Origin: Oscillospiraceae bacterium
GTDB lineage: Bacteria; Bacillota; Clostridia; UBA1381; UBA9506
Reading direction: 5' to 3'
Length of the DNA stretch: 64,000 bases
Assembly (NCBI GenBank): GCA_015068855.1
Contig: SVJS01000003.1
Location: forward strand, 62,001 to 126,000
In this document: positions 1 through 9,700 of the stretch, piece by piece
How the letters are laid out: each line of letters begins with the position of its first letter
Position numbering within the stretch: position 1 is the stretch's first letter
Made by a program: the position numbers and the translations under genes
Notes under the pieces: generated by a model
What the model saw: the letters and a program-made list of their open reading frames with translations, nothing else
Told to the model about the DNA's origin: nothing
The model's database searches: none

Positions 1-1
1 T

Positions 2-3000
2 CTGATTAATCATATCTATGATTTTGCCATGAGCCTCCCAAACCCTGAGGCATGGCTGAAAATGTCAACAGAACATTTTTTGGCTGTTGATGATTTTGAC
101 GAAACTATTTTTGCCAAGACCCTTGTTTTGAATGCAAAAAAGCAGGTCGAAGCGATTTTAAGGCAATATGATGCTATGCTGTATCTTGCAGACCGTGATG
201 ATGGCGGCGAGGTTTTGATTCCTTTTTTACATAACGAGAAAGAAGCTTTTGCAAAACTGCTTACAGCCGAGAATTACACAATGTTCAGGGACTACCTTTG
301 CAGTATGAAGTTGGAAACCATACCCCGTGCCCCGAAACATTCACAACCGCGGTATCGGGAGATTATTCGTGACATACGAACAGAGATCAAAGGGATGGAG
401 TTCAAAAGCCTGCGAGAAGACATTTTTGTGCTGAGCTCTCAGGAACAACAGGAGATTATGCGGAAACTGTATCCTCTGATGAACTGTCTTTCCGAGCTTG
501 TGCGCCGCCTCATGGCGTGTTTTGCCGAGAAAAAAGAAAAGAAAAATGTGCTGGATTATAATGATTTGGAGCAGGGATGCTACCGCTTGTTCGTGGATAA
601 AAACGGTCAGCCGACCGCGCTTGCCAAGGCAGAGAAGGACCGTTTTGACGAAATTCTGATTGATGAATATCAGGACACCAGCGCCCTGCAAGAAGCAATC
701 TTTGCTGTTATCAAAAAAGAAAAGGGCTTGTTTTTGGTGGGAGACTTAAAGCAGAGTATTTACCGCTTCCGTAACACCAATCCCAAGCTGTTTCGTGATA
801 AAAAAGAACGGTACAGCCTGCATCCTGATGCCGCGGAGCGTAAAATCATTCTGTCAAAGAATTTCCGTAGCCGTGCCTCTGTTTTAGATGGCATTAATTA
901 CATATTTAGTCAGCTTATGTCAGACGAGGTGGGCGATGTCTCTTATAATGCAGAGGAAATGCTGTATCCCGGCCTTGACTATCCGCCTGCGGAACATCCC
1001 TTATCCGCTGAAATAGAATTATATATGGCGGAACTGGATAGTGATGGGGAAGCTCTTGAAGCAACGGAGGCTGAAGCCATTATGGCGGCCAAGCGTATTA
1101 CGGAGTTAATGGAAGGCCAGTATCAGGTTTTAGGGAAGCAGGGCATGCGAAAGCTTCGCTATGGCGATATCTGCATTCTAATGCGCTCAACGAAAAACAC
1201 AGCGCCGATTTTTTGTAAAACTCTGGCCGATTGTGGCATTCCCTGTTTTAGTGATGCCGGCAGTTCGTTTTTGCAGAGCCGTGAAATCACGGTTATGATG
1301 TCGCTTCTTAAAATTATCGACAACCCGCATCAGGATATTCCGCTTCTTGCGGTTTTGCATTCTGAGCTTTACGGGCTCACGCCGGATGAATTAGCAGAAA
1401 TCCGTCTTGCAGACAGAAAGAGCGATATTTTTGATGCTGTCTGTGCCCGCGCGACGCAACAGGATGGGCTGGGGGCTCGCCTCAAAGACTTTTTAGACCG
1501 GCTTTCGCTCTATCGTGAAAAGAGCAGGGAGCTTGACACAGCGGAGCTTGTCTGGTATTTATACGCGCAAACAGGCTTGTATGACATGCAGGCGGTTATG
1601 CGCGGTGGCACACTTCGGCGTATGAATTTGCGGCTGTTATATCTTCGTGCGGCAGAATTTGAAAAAACGGGCCTGAAAGGGCTTTACAGCTTTATTCGCT
1701 TTATCGATGAATATGAGTCCATCGGTGGCGATTATGATGCCGCCCGTGCCGTTGGGGAAGAGCAGGACGTTGTCCGTGTGATGAGCATTCATAAAAGTAA
1801 AGGTCTTGAATTTCCCGTGGTTATTGTAAGTGGCTTGGACCGTCGGTTTAACATGCGGGATACGTATGAAAAAGTACTGATACACGATGAATTTGGATAT
1901 GGACCGAAATATATTGATACCGACCTGGGCATTTCCTATGAAAACGCTGCCAGTCAGGCGGTCAAGCAGGCCATGAAAGCAGAAACAATATCTGAGGAAA
2001 TGCGTATTTTGTATGTTGCCTTAACCCGTGCCCGCGAAAAACTGATTCTGACAGGAGCAGGGAAGGATATTGCTTTCGTTGTGCAAGAATGTGCTTTGGG
2101 CGTGTATAACGGCAAAGTTTCTGCCGGCTTTGCGCAAACAGCATCTTCCTATTTGGATTGGATTTTGATGGCACTATTTTCCCATCCTGACGGGGCAGCC
2201 CTGCGTGATAGAGTAGACATGGAGTTTGGTAATCTGGCAGAACGACTGGGTCGTTTTCGTATTGAATTGTATCAGGAAGAGGAGCTAATCCCTGAAACGG
2301 TGCAACGGCTCGAGGAGGAAAAAAATCCGCAAAAGGACCTGTCTGAGCAACTTATGTCGCAGATAGACTATCAATATGCTTTTGCTGATTCTCTTGCTTT
2401 TCCTGCCAAAATAACGGTTACAGAGCTCAAAAGAAAAATGCAGGAGCAGGAAGAGGATGCGGTGTACCTGTATCCGAGACCTCTGTTTTTAATGAAGCAT
2501 AAAGGCGGCCTGAAAGCGACGGAGATAGGAACAGCCGTCCACAGCTTCATGGAGCGTTTAGACTACCGTCGATGTCAAAGCGAGGCAGAGCTTTTAGAGC
2601 AGCTTAATGAGCTTGAAAGCCAGAACATCTTGTCCCGGGAAGAGGCGGCAGCTATACCCATTTTGAAAATCAAGCGCTTTGTAGACTCTCCTATCGGAAA
2701 ACGCCTGCAAGCGGCAGAAAAAGTCCGTCGGGAGGTTTCTTTCAGTTTTTACATGGATGCAGAGCCGTTTTTTGGTGCTAAGGGCCAGGTTATGCTGCAA
2801 GGTATGATTGATTGCGTTCTGTTTGAAGAGGACGGTATCAGCATCATCGACTATAAAACAGACCGTGGCGAAAGCCCTGCGGAGCTTGTAGAGAGATATA
2901 AGCTGCAGCTTGACTGTTATGCTAAGGCGGCAGAAATCATGTATGGCAAGCCTGTCATTCATCGCTATTTATATTTGTTCCATTTTGATGACTATATTGA

Positions 3001-3007
3001 GGTATAA
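2..3007 (+). CDS. addA: AddA helicase-nuclease subunit, 5'-truncated by window edge
   Basis: This is the large subunit of the AddAB double-strand-break repair helicase-nuclease, which resects ends for RecA loading. The ORF track starts at an internal ATG (29), but the frame is open back to base 2 and reads like the AddA core ('LINHIYDFAMSLPNPEAWL'), so the gene begins upstream and the Walker A part is missing. The UvrD-type motifs follow in order: 'DEYQDT' (motif II, near residue 213), 'GDLKQSIYRFR' (III), 'LSKNFRSR' (IV), 'SIHKSKGLEFPVV' (V) and 'YVALTRAREKL' (VI). The C-terminal RecB-family nuclease reads 'GMIDCVLFEEDGISIIDYKTD'. In Firmicutes addB usually lies just upstream of addA. Here addB lies about 3.8 kb downstream on the same strand with other genes between. 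Confidence 0.96.
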   Translation: MINHIYDFAMSLPNPEAWLKMSTEHFLAVDDFDETIFAKTLVLNAKKQVEAILRQYDAMLYLADRDDGGEVLIPFLHNEKEAFAKLLTAENYTMFRDYLCSMKLETIPRAPKHSQPRYREIIRDIRTEIKGMEFKSLREDIFVLSSQEQQEIMRKLYPLMNCLSELVRRLMACFAEKKEKKNVLDYNDLEQGCYRLFVDKNGQPTALAKAEKDRFDEILIDEYQDTSALQEAIFAVIKKEKGLFLVGDLKQSIYRFRNTNPKLFRDKKERYSLHPDAAERKIILSKNFRSRASVLDGINYIFSQLMSDEVGDVSYNAEEMLYPGLDYPPAEHPLSAEIELYMAELDSDGEALEATEAEAIMAAKRITELMEGQYQVLGKQGMRKLRYGDICILMRSTKNTAPIFCKTLADCGIPCFSDAGSSFLQSREITVMMSLLKIIDNPHQDIPLLAVLHSELYGLTPDELAEIRLADRKSDIFDAVCARATQQDGLGARLKDFLDRLSLYREKSRELDTAELVWYLYAQTGLYDMQAVMRGGTLRRMNLRLLYLRAAEFEKTGLKGLYSFIRFIDEYESIGGDYDAARAVGEEQDVVRVMSIHKSKGLEFPVVIVSGLDRRFNMRDTYEKVLIHDEFGYGPKYIDTDLGISYENAASQAVKQAMKAETISEEMRILYVALTRAREKLILTGAGKDIAFVVQECALGVYNGKVSAGFAQTASSYLDWILMALFSHPDGAALRDRVDMEFGNLAERLGRFRIELYQEEELIPETVQRLEEEKNPQKDLSEQLMSQIDYQYAFADSLAFPAKITVTELKRKMQEQEEDAVYLYPRPLFLMKHKGGLKATEIGTAVHSFMERLDYRRCQSEAELLEQLNELESQNILSREEAAAIPILKIKRFVDSPIGKRLQAAEKVRREVSFSFYMDAEPFFGAKGQVMLQGMIDCVLFEEDGISIIDYKTDRGESPAELVERYKLQLDCYAKAAEIMYGKPVIHRYLYLFHFDDYIEV

Positions 3008-3044
3008 AAAAAGGACCGTATTCAACAGAATACGGTCTTTTTAT
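3006..3044. terminator. Bidirectional terminator between addA and mtlD
   Basis: A perfect 10-bp stem 'GACCGTATTC' with loop AACA is flanked by an A-tract on the left and a T-tract on the right, so it can stop both addA (+) and the converging mtlD (-). Confidence 0.9.
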
Positions 3045-3055
3045 GTCTGATTAAG

Positions 3056-4252
3056 TTACACAATAATGGCTGTGCCTTGTTTTTCCTTTACAGCTGCAAT
3101 TAAAGCGGACAGGGGCTTTTTAGCCACTAACATGTCGTAGTATGCCATGATGCGGGCATAGGTCTCATCCGTTTCGGCAAAGCCGGCAACCTCTGTCAGG
3201 ATTGTCTTCGGCTCCATGGGTTCTTCGCCGCCACGACGGAACAGCAGGGAAGCGGCAATGGCAATTTCTATGTAGTCAGCCGGAACGTTTTGCTCCTGAC
3301 ACAGACGAAGAGCACCAATCATACGGTCGTTGGGCGAAAGCTTGCGCTTAATGTCGCCGCCAACACGGGCATTTGTATCGCCAAGCTGCTTGTTTGAGAA
3401 ACGGTAAACAAGGTTCTCAACGTGGTTGTTAAGCCCGATGAAAGGAACATCATATTTCATGCTCATGGCAAGGGCAGAAGCCTGCATGGCCCGCAGAACG
3501 ATTAATTCAACATCTGCATGGCCGATGCTTTCCCAAATGGCATCGCAGCCAACGTATTGACCAAGGTAAGCCGTGGAAGCGTGACCCATGTTGTGAACAA
3601 ACAGCTTACGCTCGATGTAATAAGAAAACGGAGAGAAAGGAACTAAATTTTCGATAGCGGGTAATTCCCCGCGAAAAGCTGCTTTGTCAACGGGCAGTCT
3701 GTCATAACGTTCAACGCAAACGCGAAGCGGATTACCGTCCTTCATGGCATCGGTCTGGATGGGAACCATGCGGCCGATGGAGGCTTCAACAAAACCGACC
3801 TTGTCTAAAAAAGAACGTTCTTCCTCGGTCATTAAATCGGAAATCATGCCTTTTAAGAATTCGTCTGCTCCAATCAGATTTTCACAAATGATAATATCAA
3901 GAGGCTTTTTGTTGCCCTCTGTGAAACGACGGACAATACCTTCTTTAACAGGCTTAACAATGAATTTAAGAACATTAACGCCAACAGCGGTTGCACAGAT
4001 ATCGGCTTCAGCGATAGCGCGGCTTACGGCGTCAATATCGTTACCGTCAATGCCGCTTACGTTTTTCACCATAATCTCATCATAGCTGTCGCCCTTCAAA
4101 ATACGAACAGGGTACTGTTTTTCTGTGTTCAGTGTTTCGAGCAAGTCTTTGTTAACATCCACAAAGCTCACGCTGTAACCGGCCTGAAACAGGAGCTGAC
4201 CGATAAACCCACGGCCGATGTTACCGCCGCCATACATAACTGCTTTTTTCAT
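3056..4252 (-). CDS. mtlD: Mannitol-1-phosphate 5-dehydrogenase
   Basis: This enzyme oxidises mannitol 1-phosphate to fructose 6-phosphate with NAD+ in the cytoplasm. The N-terminus carries the dinucleotide-binding pattern 'YGGGNIGRGFIGQLL' typical of the polyol-specific long-chain dehydrogenase family, and 'HNMGHASTAYLGQY' matches the MtlD substrate-side region. The length of 398 residues is normal. The start follows an 'AGAAAGGA' ribosome-binding site. No mannitol PTS genes (mtlA, mtlF, mtlR) sit beside it, so it stands as a single-gene unit with its own promoter (4312-4340) and terminator. Within the polyol-specific dehydrogenases the MtlD assignment is the likely one. The substrate could in principle be a related hexitol phosphate. 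Confidence 0.92.
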   Translation of the reverse strand: MKKAVMYGGGNIGRGFIGQLLFQAGYSVSFVDVNKDLLETLNTEKQYPVRILKGDSYDEIMVKNVSGIDGNDIDAVSRAIAEADICATAVGVNVLKFIVKPVKEGIVRRFTEGNKKPLDIIICENLIGADEFLKGMISDLMTEEERSFLDKVGFVEASIGRMVPIQTDAMKDGNPLRVCVERYDRLPVDKAAFRGELPAIENLVPFSPFSYYIERKLFVHNMGHASTAYLGQYVGCDAIWESIGHADVELIVLRAMQASALAMSMKYDVPFIGLNNHVENLVYRFSNKQLGDTNARVGGDIKRKLSPNDRMIGALRLCQEQNVPADYIEIAIAASLLFRRGGEEPMEPKTILTEVAGFAETDETYARIMAYYDMLVAKKPLSALIAAVKEKQGTAIIV

Positions 4253-4311
4253 CTTCGTATCCTTTCTGCATCTATATGTCGTAAAAAGTATGATTGTGTA
4301 TCACTCAGGTT

Positions 4312-4340
4312 ATTATATCAATTTTAGCAAACAGAGTCAA
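4312..4340 (-). promoter_or_regulatory. Sigma-A promoter of mtlD
   Basis: Read leftward: TTGACT, 17-bp spacer, TATAAT, with a TG immediately upstream that makes an extended -10 element. It lies about 60 bp before the mtlD start. Confidence 0.75.
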
Positions 4341-4393
4341 GGCGCTTGAGGAAAATTTTTGCATAAGCAAAGAGCGAGTTTCGTTACATAAAA

Positions 4394-4425
4394 AAGAAAC
4401 CAAGCCCTGACGGACTTGGTTTCTT
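4394..4425 (-). terminator. Terminator after tRNA-Thr
   Basis: The 11-bp stem 'AAGAAACCAAG' pairs with 'CTTGGTTTCTT' and is followed leftward by a T-run, directly behind the tRNA 3' end. Confidence 0.85.
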
Positions 4426-4426
4426 T

Positions 4427-4502
4427 TGGAGCTGGTAATGGGACTCGAACCCGCGACCTGCTCATTACGAATGAGCTGCTCTACCAACTGAGCTACACCA
4501 GC
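4427..4502 (-). tRNA. tRNA-Thr (anticodon CGT)
   Basis: The reverse strand folds as a cloverleaf. The acceptor 'GCTGGTG' pairs with 'TACCAGC', the D-arm reads 'GCTCAGTTGGTAGAGC', and the anticodon loop TTCGTAA gives CGT. The T-arm reads 'CGGGTTCGAGTCCC'. The discriminator base is T and CCA is encoded. It reads ACG codons. Confidence 0.95.
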
Positions 4503-4527
4503 CTATGAGTGATCCAAACTACAGTAC

Positions 4528-4556
4528 AGTATACCATTAAAGTCCTTTGTTGTCAA
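4528..4556 (-). promoter_or_regulatory. Sigma-A promoter of tRNA-Thr
   Basis: Read leftward: a consensus TTGACA, 17-bp spacer, TATACT, preceded by TGG-type extended -10 context. It ends about 25 bp before the tRNA 5' end. Confidence 0.8.
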
Positions 4557-4699
4557 GTCTTTTGTGACTTTATTTCCTGCCATAATTTTCTCTCCGTGGT
4601 CACATGGAAACTTTTATAAAAGAGCAGAGGCGTTTATCATTTGGACTCTTTGTATTTTCTTGAATTTTTTAAGAAAAAATTGTTTTTTCCTCTTCCCTT

Positions 4700-4730
4700 T
4701 TGCATTGTTTTGTGATACAATACGTATAGT
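4700..4730 (+). promoter_or_regulatory. Probable promoter region of the ferredoxin gene
   Basis: There are two overlapping options: an extended -10 'TGATACAAT' (4713-4721), or 'TATAGT' (4725-4730) behind 'TTGCAT' (4700-4705) with a long 19-bp spacer. The rest of 4503-4796 is AT-rich and holds nothing else I can support. Confidence 0.45.
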
Positions 4731-4796
4731 AAAATGTATAAGGGTAATGATGTGCCCAAATACAGAGCGTTAACCTTAGTTAAGGAGGTGTAACAC

Positions 4797-4967
4797 ATGG
4801 CATACGTAATCACAGATGAGTGCATCGGTTGTGGTGCTTGCGAGGATCAGTGCCCCGTTAGCTGCATCAGCGCCGGTGATCCGATTTATGTAATTGATGC
4901 TGATAGCTGTATCGACTGCGGTAACTGCGCAGGCACATGCCCCGTAGGTGCGCCTCAGGCTGAATAA
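4797..4967 (+). CDS. 2[4Fe-4S] clostridial-type ferredoxin, 56 residues
   Basis: This small electron carrier lies below the ORF-track cutoff. The frame follows a strong 'TAAGGAGGTG' ribosome-binding site. It reads 'MAYVITDECIGCGACEDQCP' and later 'CIDCGNCAGTCPVGAP'. The two CxxCxxCxxxCP motifs place cysteines at 9, 12, 15, 19 and at 38, 41, 44, 48, with an additional Cys23. This is the classical duplicated-motif ferredoxin of anaerobes, 55-56 residues long. It would serve low-potential reactions such as the indolepyruvate oxidoreductase encoded at 35.5-37.9 kb, although that pairing is inference. It forms its own transcription unit, closed by a strong terminator. Confidence 0.97.
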   Translation: MAYVITDECIGCGACEDQCPVSCISAGDPIYVIDADSCIDCGNCAGTCPVGAPQAE

Positions 4968-4981
4968 GGTCATTACATACG

Positions 4982-5018
4982 AAAAAACTGTTGCAAGGAA
5001 CTTGCAACAGTTTTTTTT
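4982..5018 (+). terminator. Terminator of the ferredoxin gene
   Basis: The stem 'CTGTTGCAAG' / 'CTTGCAACAG' with a 3-nt loop is extended by A/T pairing and followed by eight T. The ORF-track frame starting at 4991 begins inside it and is not a real start. Confidence 0.92.
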
Positions 5019-5045
5019 ATTGCCAATTCTGTCAGATATTACAGC

Positions 5046-5074
5046 TTGAAAAGGGCGTTTTTTCCCTGTATAAT
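5046..5074 (+). promoter_or_regulatory. Sigma-A promoter of the small membrane protein gene
   Basis: TTGAAA, 17-bp spacer, perfect TATAAT, 30 bp before the start codon. Confidence 0.8.
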
Positions 5075-5104
5075 AAAAAAGTAGATAGAACGGGGGAGAG
5101 TGCC

Positions 5105-5326
5105 ATGAAACAGAAGAAGAAAATCAGAATGCATTGGATGGCGCGTCTTGTCATCAGCCTTGGCTGCAAGCTCGCGCTCGGTCTTTTATGTTTAGGCTTT
5201 CTGGCAGAGCGGGGCTCCTATTTAGCCGTTTCCATGTGCCAGACAGCCGTTACCATGTTTGCCATTTCCGTGGTCGGGGGGCTCTTATCCGATGTTGTCG
5301 CCTACCGCGTAGGCATGCGGGAATAA
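5105..5326 (+). CDS. Small two-helix membrane protein of unknown function, 73 residues
   Basis: I do not recognise this gene. The start chosen is the ATG behind 'CGGGGGAGAG'; the longer ORF-track version begins inside the upstream terminator. The protein has a basic N-terminus 'MKQKKKIRMHWMAR'. Two hydrophobic stretches follow, 'LVISLGCKLALGLLCLGFLA' and 'AVTMFAISVVGGLLSDVVAY'. It is probably a small inner-membrane protein with the N-terminus inside. It has its own near-consensus promoter and a terminator, so it is expressed alone. Confidence 0.65.
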   Translation: MKQKKKIRMHWMARLVISLGCKLALGLLCLGFLAERGSYLAVSMCQTAVTMFAISVVGGLLSDVVAYRVGMRE

Positions 5327-5339
5327 AGATAGAAAACGT

Positions 5340-5376
5340 AAGGGTGTTGTTTCAAAAGAAACAACACCCTTATTAC
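5340..5376. terminator. Bidirectional terminator between the small membrane protein and the 3D-domain gene
   Basis: The perfect 14-bp stem 'AAGGGTGTTGTTTC' / 'GAAACAACACCCTT' with loop AAAA is followed by a short T-rich tail. Confidence 0.85.
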
Positions 5377-5386
5377 ATAAACACCC

Positions 5387-6406
5387 TTATTCTAAAACGT
5401 AAACACGTGCCGGACGGCGTCCAAACTGAAAACATTCAGCGGTTGTGTTATAAAAGAGGTCAATTCTGTTTCCGCGGATTGCACCACCGGTGTCGCCGGC
5501 AATGGCATACCCGTATGTCCAGGAGCCATCAACAGCTTCAATGTAGAGCTTGCTTCCCAGAGGAATCACGCGGGGGTCAACGGCGATAACGCCATATGCT
5601 GCGGGACGGCCGGAGGCGGTCACGCTGCCCACGTTAAAGCTGTATGCCGTGGCTTTAACGTCAATAATCTGCTTCACTTTCAGCTCGCTAGCGGAGGCGG
5701 CAACAACCTTGTTCCCCTGAACGCCTTTTTCTACAATATGGTCAACAGAGGGAATAATGGGCTCAACATGGAGCACCTCGCGGGAGATTTCCTCGCCGTC
5801 GCGGGTAATCACCTTGTAGCTTGTGTTTTGTGTACCGTCTTTACCTTCCTGCAACACAACAGAGTGATTTTTGCCTTCGTTGTAGTTCGGGCGGATGATG
5901 GTTTTGCAAACAGCTGCTTCATGAACGGTTTCTTCATAAACCTTAACACGGCAAATTTGCACGCTCATTCCCTCTGTAACGGGAGTTTCCAGGCAGGGGG
6001 TAATTTCATCATAGACATCTAATGTGATGTCACAGGATTTCAAAAAGGCGGATAAAATGTCGCCGTGGCCGTAAACTTCCCTGGTTTCGCCGTCAGATGT
6101 CAACACAATTTTGGTGGCACGTTCAATCGTGATTGTGCTGTTGTGACGTAAAAAAGAATTTAAGGGAGAGGAGATGCGGTCGCCGGGACGTAATGTAATT
6201 CCTTGCTCTGTCAGAAATTCATCGACATAGATGCGGCTGCTGGTTGCCTGCATCGTCTGGCCGTCATCCACAACGGTTACCTGCTTGGTTACAACGAAAC
6301 CGAACAGAAACATGGTAACGGCAAACAGAGCAACCAATGTGCAAACGGTTGTGAACACATTATGTCTCGGAAGAGCCTTAATTGCCATCCATTTATTCTT
6401 TAACAT
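5387..6406 (-). CDS. YabE-like cell-wall protein: DUF348 repeats, G5 and 3D domains
   Basis: This is a secreted or membrane-anchored protein likely to act on peptidoglycan. I chose the start at 'MLKNKWMAIK' behind 'AAAGGAAAGGAAG'; the ORF-track extension of 33 residues lacks support. A basic N-terminus and one transmembrane helix ('VCTLVALFAVTMFLFGFVV') are followed by two DUF348-type segments. Next comes a G5-like region ('YKVITRDGEEISREVL') and a C-terminal 3D domain. The 3D domain shows 'ATAYSFNVGSVTASGRPAAYGVIAVDPRVIPLG' and 'AIAGDTGGAIRGNRIDLF', and carries the conserved aspartates of the lytic-transglycosylase-like fold. The order matches B. subtilis YabE, an Rpf-like factor, though the exact enzyme activity of this copy is not proven. 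Confidence 0.85.
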   Translation of the reverse strand: MLKNKWMAIKALPRHNVFTTVCTLVALFAVTMFLFGFVVTKQVTVVDDGQTMQATSSRIYVDEFLTEQGITLRPGDRISSPLNSFLRHNSTITIERATKIVLTSDGETREVYGHGDILSAFLKSCDITLDVYDEITPCLETPVTEGMSVQICRVKVYEETVHEAAVCKTIIRPNYNEGKNHSVVLQEGKDGTQNTSYKVITRDGEEISREVLHVEPIIPSVDHIVEKGVQGNKVVAASASELKVKQIIDVKATAYSFNVGSVTASGRPAAYGVIAVDPRVIPLGSKLYIEAVDGSWTYGYAIAGDTGGAIRGNRIDLFYNTTAECFQFGRRPARVYVLE

Positions 6407-6692
6407 TTTTACACTTCCTTTCCTTTTCGCATAAAAAAGGACGATGTTTTGAGCGAAAATTATAACGCATTTGTTACAAAATTGTTTCATTTTTGCAAAG
6501 TGCACGGACTATTATAAAACTTTTTTGGCGAAATGTCAAACAATTATTCAAAATTAAGCAGAAAACGTGTGGCCTTAAATTTATTTTTTGACTGTAAAAC
6601 CTTGGACAAATCCCTTTATTGCTTACTATACGGCAATAAAAGTAAAATTATTCCAATTTTATGCGTTTTTTCCGTTTTTGGCTTTAATTTTA
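6407..6692. other. AT-rich intergenic region between the divergent YabE-like gene and addB
   Basis: I see no gene here. A leftward TATAAT lies at about 6460 without a convincing -35. The ORF-track frames at 6533-6715 and inside the YabE-like gene are low-complexity shadows. The rightward addB promoter starts at 6693. Confidence 0.5.
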
Positions 6693-6721
6693 TTGACTCA
6701 AAGCAGAAATTATGATAAAAT
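6693..6721 (+). promoter_or_regulatory. Sigma-A promoter of addB
   Basis: TTGACT, 17-bp spacer, TAAAAT with TG upstream (extended -10), 60 bp before the addB start. Confidence 0.75.
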
Positions 6722-6781
6722 TTAAGTAAATTTGGAGCGAAAAACAGGATAAAAACGGGCTTTCGGGGAGGTGCATGTGAC

Positions 6782-9700
6782 ATGGCTTTAACGATACTTT
6801 ACGGCGAGGCAGGAACGGGTAAAAGTGAATATTGTCTGGATGCTATGTGCGCACTTCATAAACAGGGAACGAGCACCCTTTTGTTGGTGCCGGAGCAGTT
6901 TTCCCATATGGCCGAGATGGCTCTTGTTCGTAAAAACGGATATATTTCAGACGATATTAAGGTCAGCTCCTTTAAGCGCCTGGCTCATAAGCTTATGGAA
7001 AAAAAGGGATTGCTGCGGCAGAACATCAGCGCAATCGGCAAAAGCATGTTGCTGGCGAAAGCTATTTTAAGCGTTTCCTCTGATTTGACCATGTATCGTC
7101 GTGCAGCGGAGAAGCCCGGTTTTATATCTTCCATGTTAGAGTTCATTGCAGATTGCAAGCGCTCTGCTGTTTTGCCCGAAAATTTAGCCTCGGTTACGGT
7201 TTCGAACAATGCTTATTTCTCACTTAAAATAAAAGAATTATCCTTATTATATGAAGCATATCATCGTGCCGTTGATGCTTCCTATACAGACAGCGAGGAT
7301 GCGCTGATGCATCTTTCCAAATTGGCGATAGAAGATGACTATTTCCGCGGCATGGTTATTTTTATTGATGAGTTCTTTCGCTTCACACAAGCGGAAATGG
7401 ACTGTATTTGCGCTTTTTGTCTTGCCGGAGCGGAGGTTTATATCAGCTTGGGAACAAAAAATGCCCAAATCACAGGCGTTTTTGAGCCTGTTAAGAAAAC
7501 CGCCGAGCAGCTTTTGTCTATGGCCAGACAAAATGGAATCGAAGTGGCCAGTCCCGTTTATCTGTCTGAAAAACATCGTTTTGCTGCCTCTTGTGAGCTT
7601 GCACATTTTGAAGCGGAGTATCATCAGCATCCGCCCCGTGTATATGAAGATGCAACAAAAGATATTTCCTTATTTATTGCACCTGATTTATATACAGAGG
7701 TGCAGGCGCTTGCTGCCGCCATCTGCCGTGAGGTTGCAAAAGGCAATTTGCACTATCGGGATGTTGCCGTGGTTGCGGGCAACCAGGAGCTTTACCGGGA
7801 TTTGATCAAGACAGTTTTTCCCATTTATAATATCCCTGTTTTTATTGATGAGAAAAAGTCCCTGCTTTCTCATCCCATTATTGTCATGCTGTTTTCCTTG
7901 CTCGACCTTATGGCAAACGGGTTTGAAACAGAGACAATTCTTGCCTATTGTAAAACAGGGTATAGTGGTCTTACACAGTCTGAAACTGATACCCTTGAGA
8001 ATTTTGCTCTGGCAGGACGCCTGCGTCGTGATGATTGGTTAGACGAAACCCGTTTTCTGCAAAGAGCGGATTCTATCTTTAATAAAACAGAGGATTATGA
8101 AGCCTCCCATGCGGAGGATGCGGCTTATGTGCTGGGACTCAGGACCAAGCTTATCACGCCGCTGCTTGCCTTGCGGTCGGCCCTGCGCGAAAGTCAACGT
8201 GTGACAGACCGTGTTGCCGCATTTGTAGACTTTTTTGAAGAAATTTCCTTATATCAGGTAGTGCAGGCAGAGGTCGACGGGATGCAAAATCGTGGCGACC
8301 ACCAAAAAGCTCGGATGTTAGGGGAGGTTTATAACCTTTTAATCCAGTTATTTGATGAACTTGTTTTATGTTTAGGTGAAGAAAAAATCGGCATGGAGAG
8401 GTTAACAACCATTATTTCTGCCGGACTGTCCCAATGCGAAATATCAACCATTCCGCCCGGGTATGACCAGGTCTTCTTTGGCGATGTTAACCGCTCTGTT
8501 ATCAAAAACGTCAAGGCCTTGTTTGTGATTGGCGTGAATGACACGGCCTTTCCCGCGCCACCACCGCAGGACGGGATTTTACATGATGAGGAACGCCGGC
8601 TACTGGCGGAAAAGGGCTTACGTCTCGGTCCGGACGGACAAACGATTGCATTGCATAATCAATATGTAGTCTATAATGCACTGACGATTAGCAGCGGCAG
8701 CTTATATATCAGCTATGCCATAGCCGACCATGAAGGAAAAGCCCTGCGACCGGCAAGCCTCATTGGGCGACTTAACAAAATTTTCCCGCGTCTTGCGGTT
8801 TCAGACCATATTCAGGAGGAGCCCGAGGCAGAGCAGATGGTTGCAGGCAAAGCTTCGGCGTGGCAATATCTGCTGGAACATTTTCACAGCGATACGCCCG
8901 CAGTTTCTGCCCTAAAAAGGTTCTTTTCGCAGGATGCGGCCTACCAGAACCAGTATCACGCTCTCGTGCGTCTTGCAGACAATCGTGAGCCGAAAAGCAG
9001 CATTTCAGAAAAACTGGCCCGCGCCCTTTATGGTCAGGGATTGCGGGGGAGTGTCAGTCAACTGGAAAAATACAGCAACTGTCCTTTTTCCTATTTTATG
9101 CATTACGGGTTACGTGCCAAAGAGCGTAAAATTCTGAAAATTGATGCGCCGGATATTGGGACATTGCTTCATAATCTGATTGAAATCGCTTCCCGCCGTA
9201 TTGAAACAATCGAGGGCGGCTATAAGGCGCTGGATGATGCGCAGGCGACGCAAATAGCCCGAGAGGTTGTTACAGAGTATTTTTCAGAAGCCTTTATTGC
9301 AAGACTCTATTCCGAAAAACGCCTGGCGGCCTTAATCCGTCGCTTGCAGAATCAGGTTGCCAAGATGCTTATGGTTATTGCAAGGCATGTGGCACAAGGG
9401 GAGTTTGAACCTTGCGCCTTTGAGGTTGCATTCAGCGAAACAGGGGAGTTGCCTCCCGTTACCATTCAACTTCCCACGGGAGAAACAATTACCTTAACGG
9501 GCCGCATTGATCGCATTGATATGATGAAACGGGATGCTTCTGTCTATATCAAAATTATTGACTATAAAACAGGGAACAAGAGCTTTAAGCTCAGCGATGT
9601 CTATAACGGTTTATCCTTGCAGCTGGCTGTATACCTCATATCCGTCGTGGAGGGCGGAGCGGCTTTGACAGATGCCAAGGTGATGCCTGCGGGCATGTTT

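Noticed and set aside
2-28. A true start of addA at ATG 29
   Set aside because: The frame is open and AddA-like upstream, and the Walker A part is missing, so 29 is internal.
4305-4487. 60-residue leftward ORF
   Set aside because: It is a translation of tRNA-Thr and its terminator.
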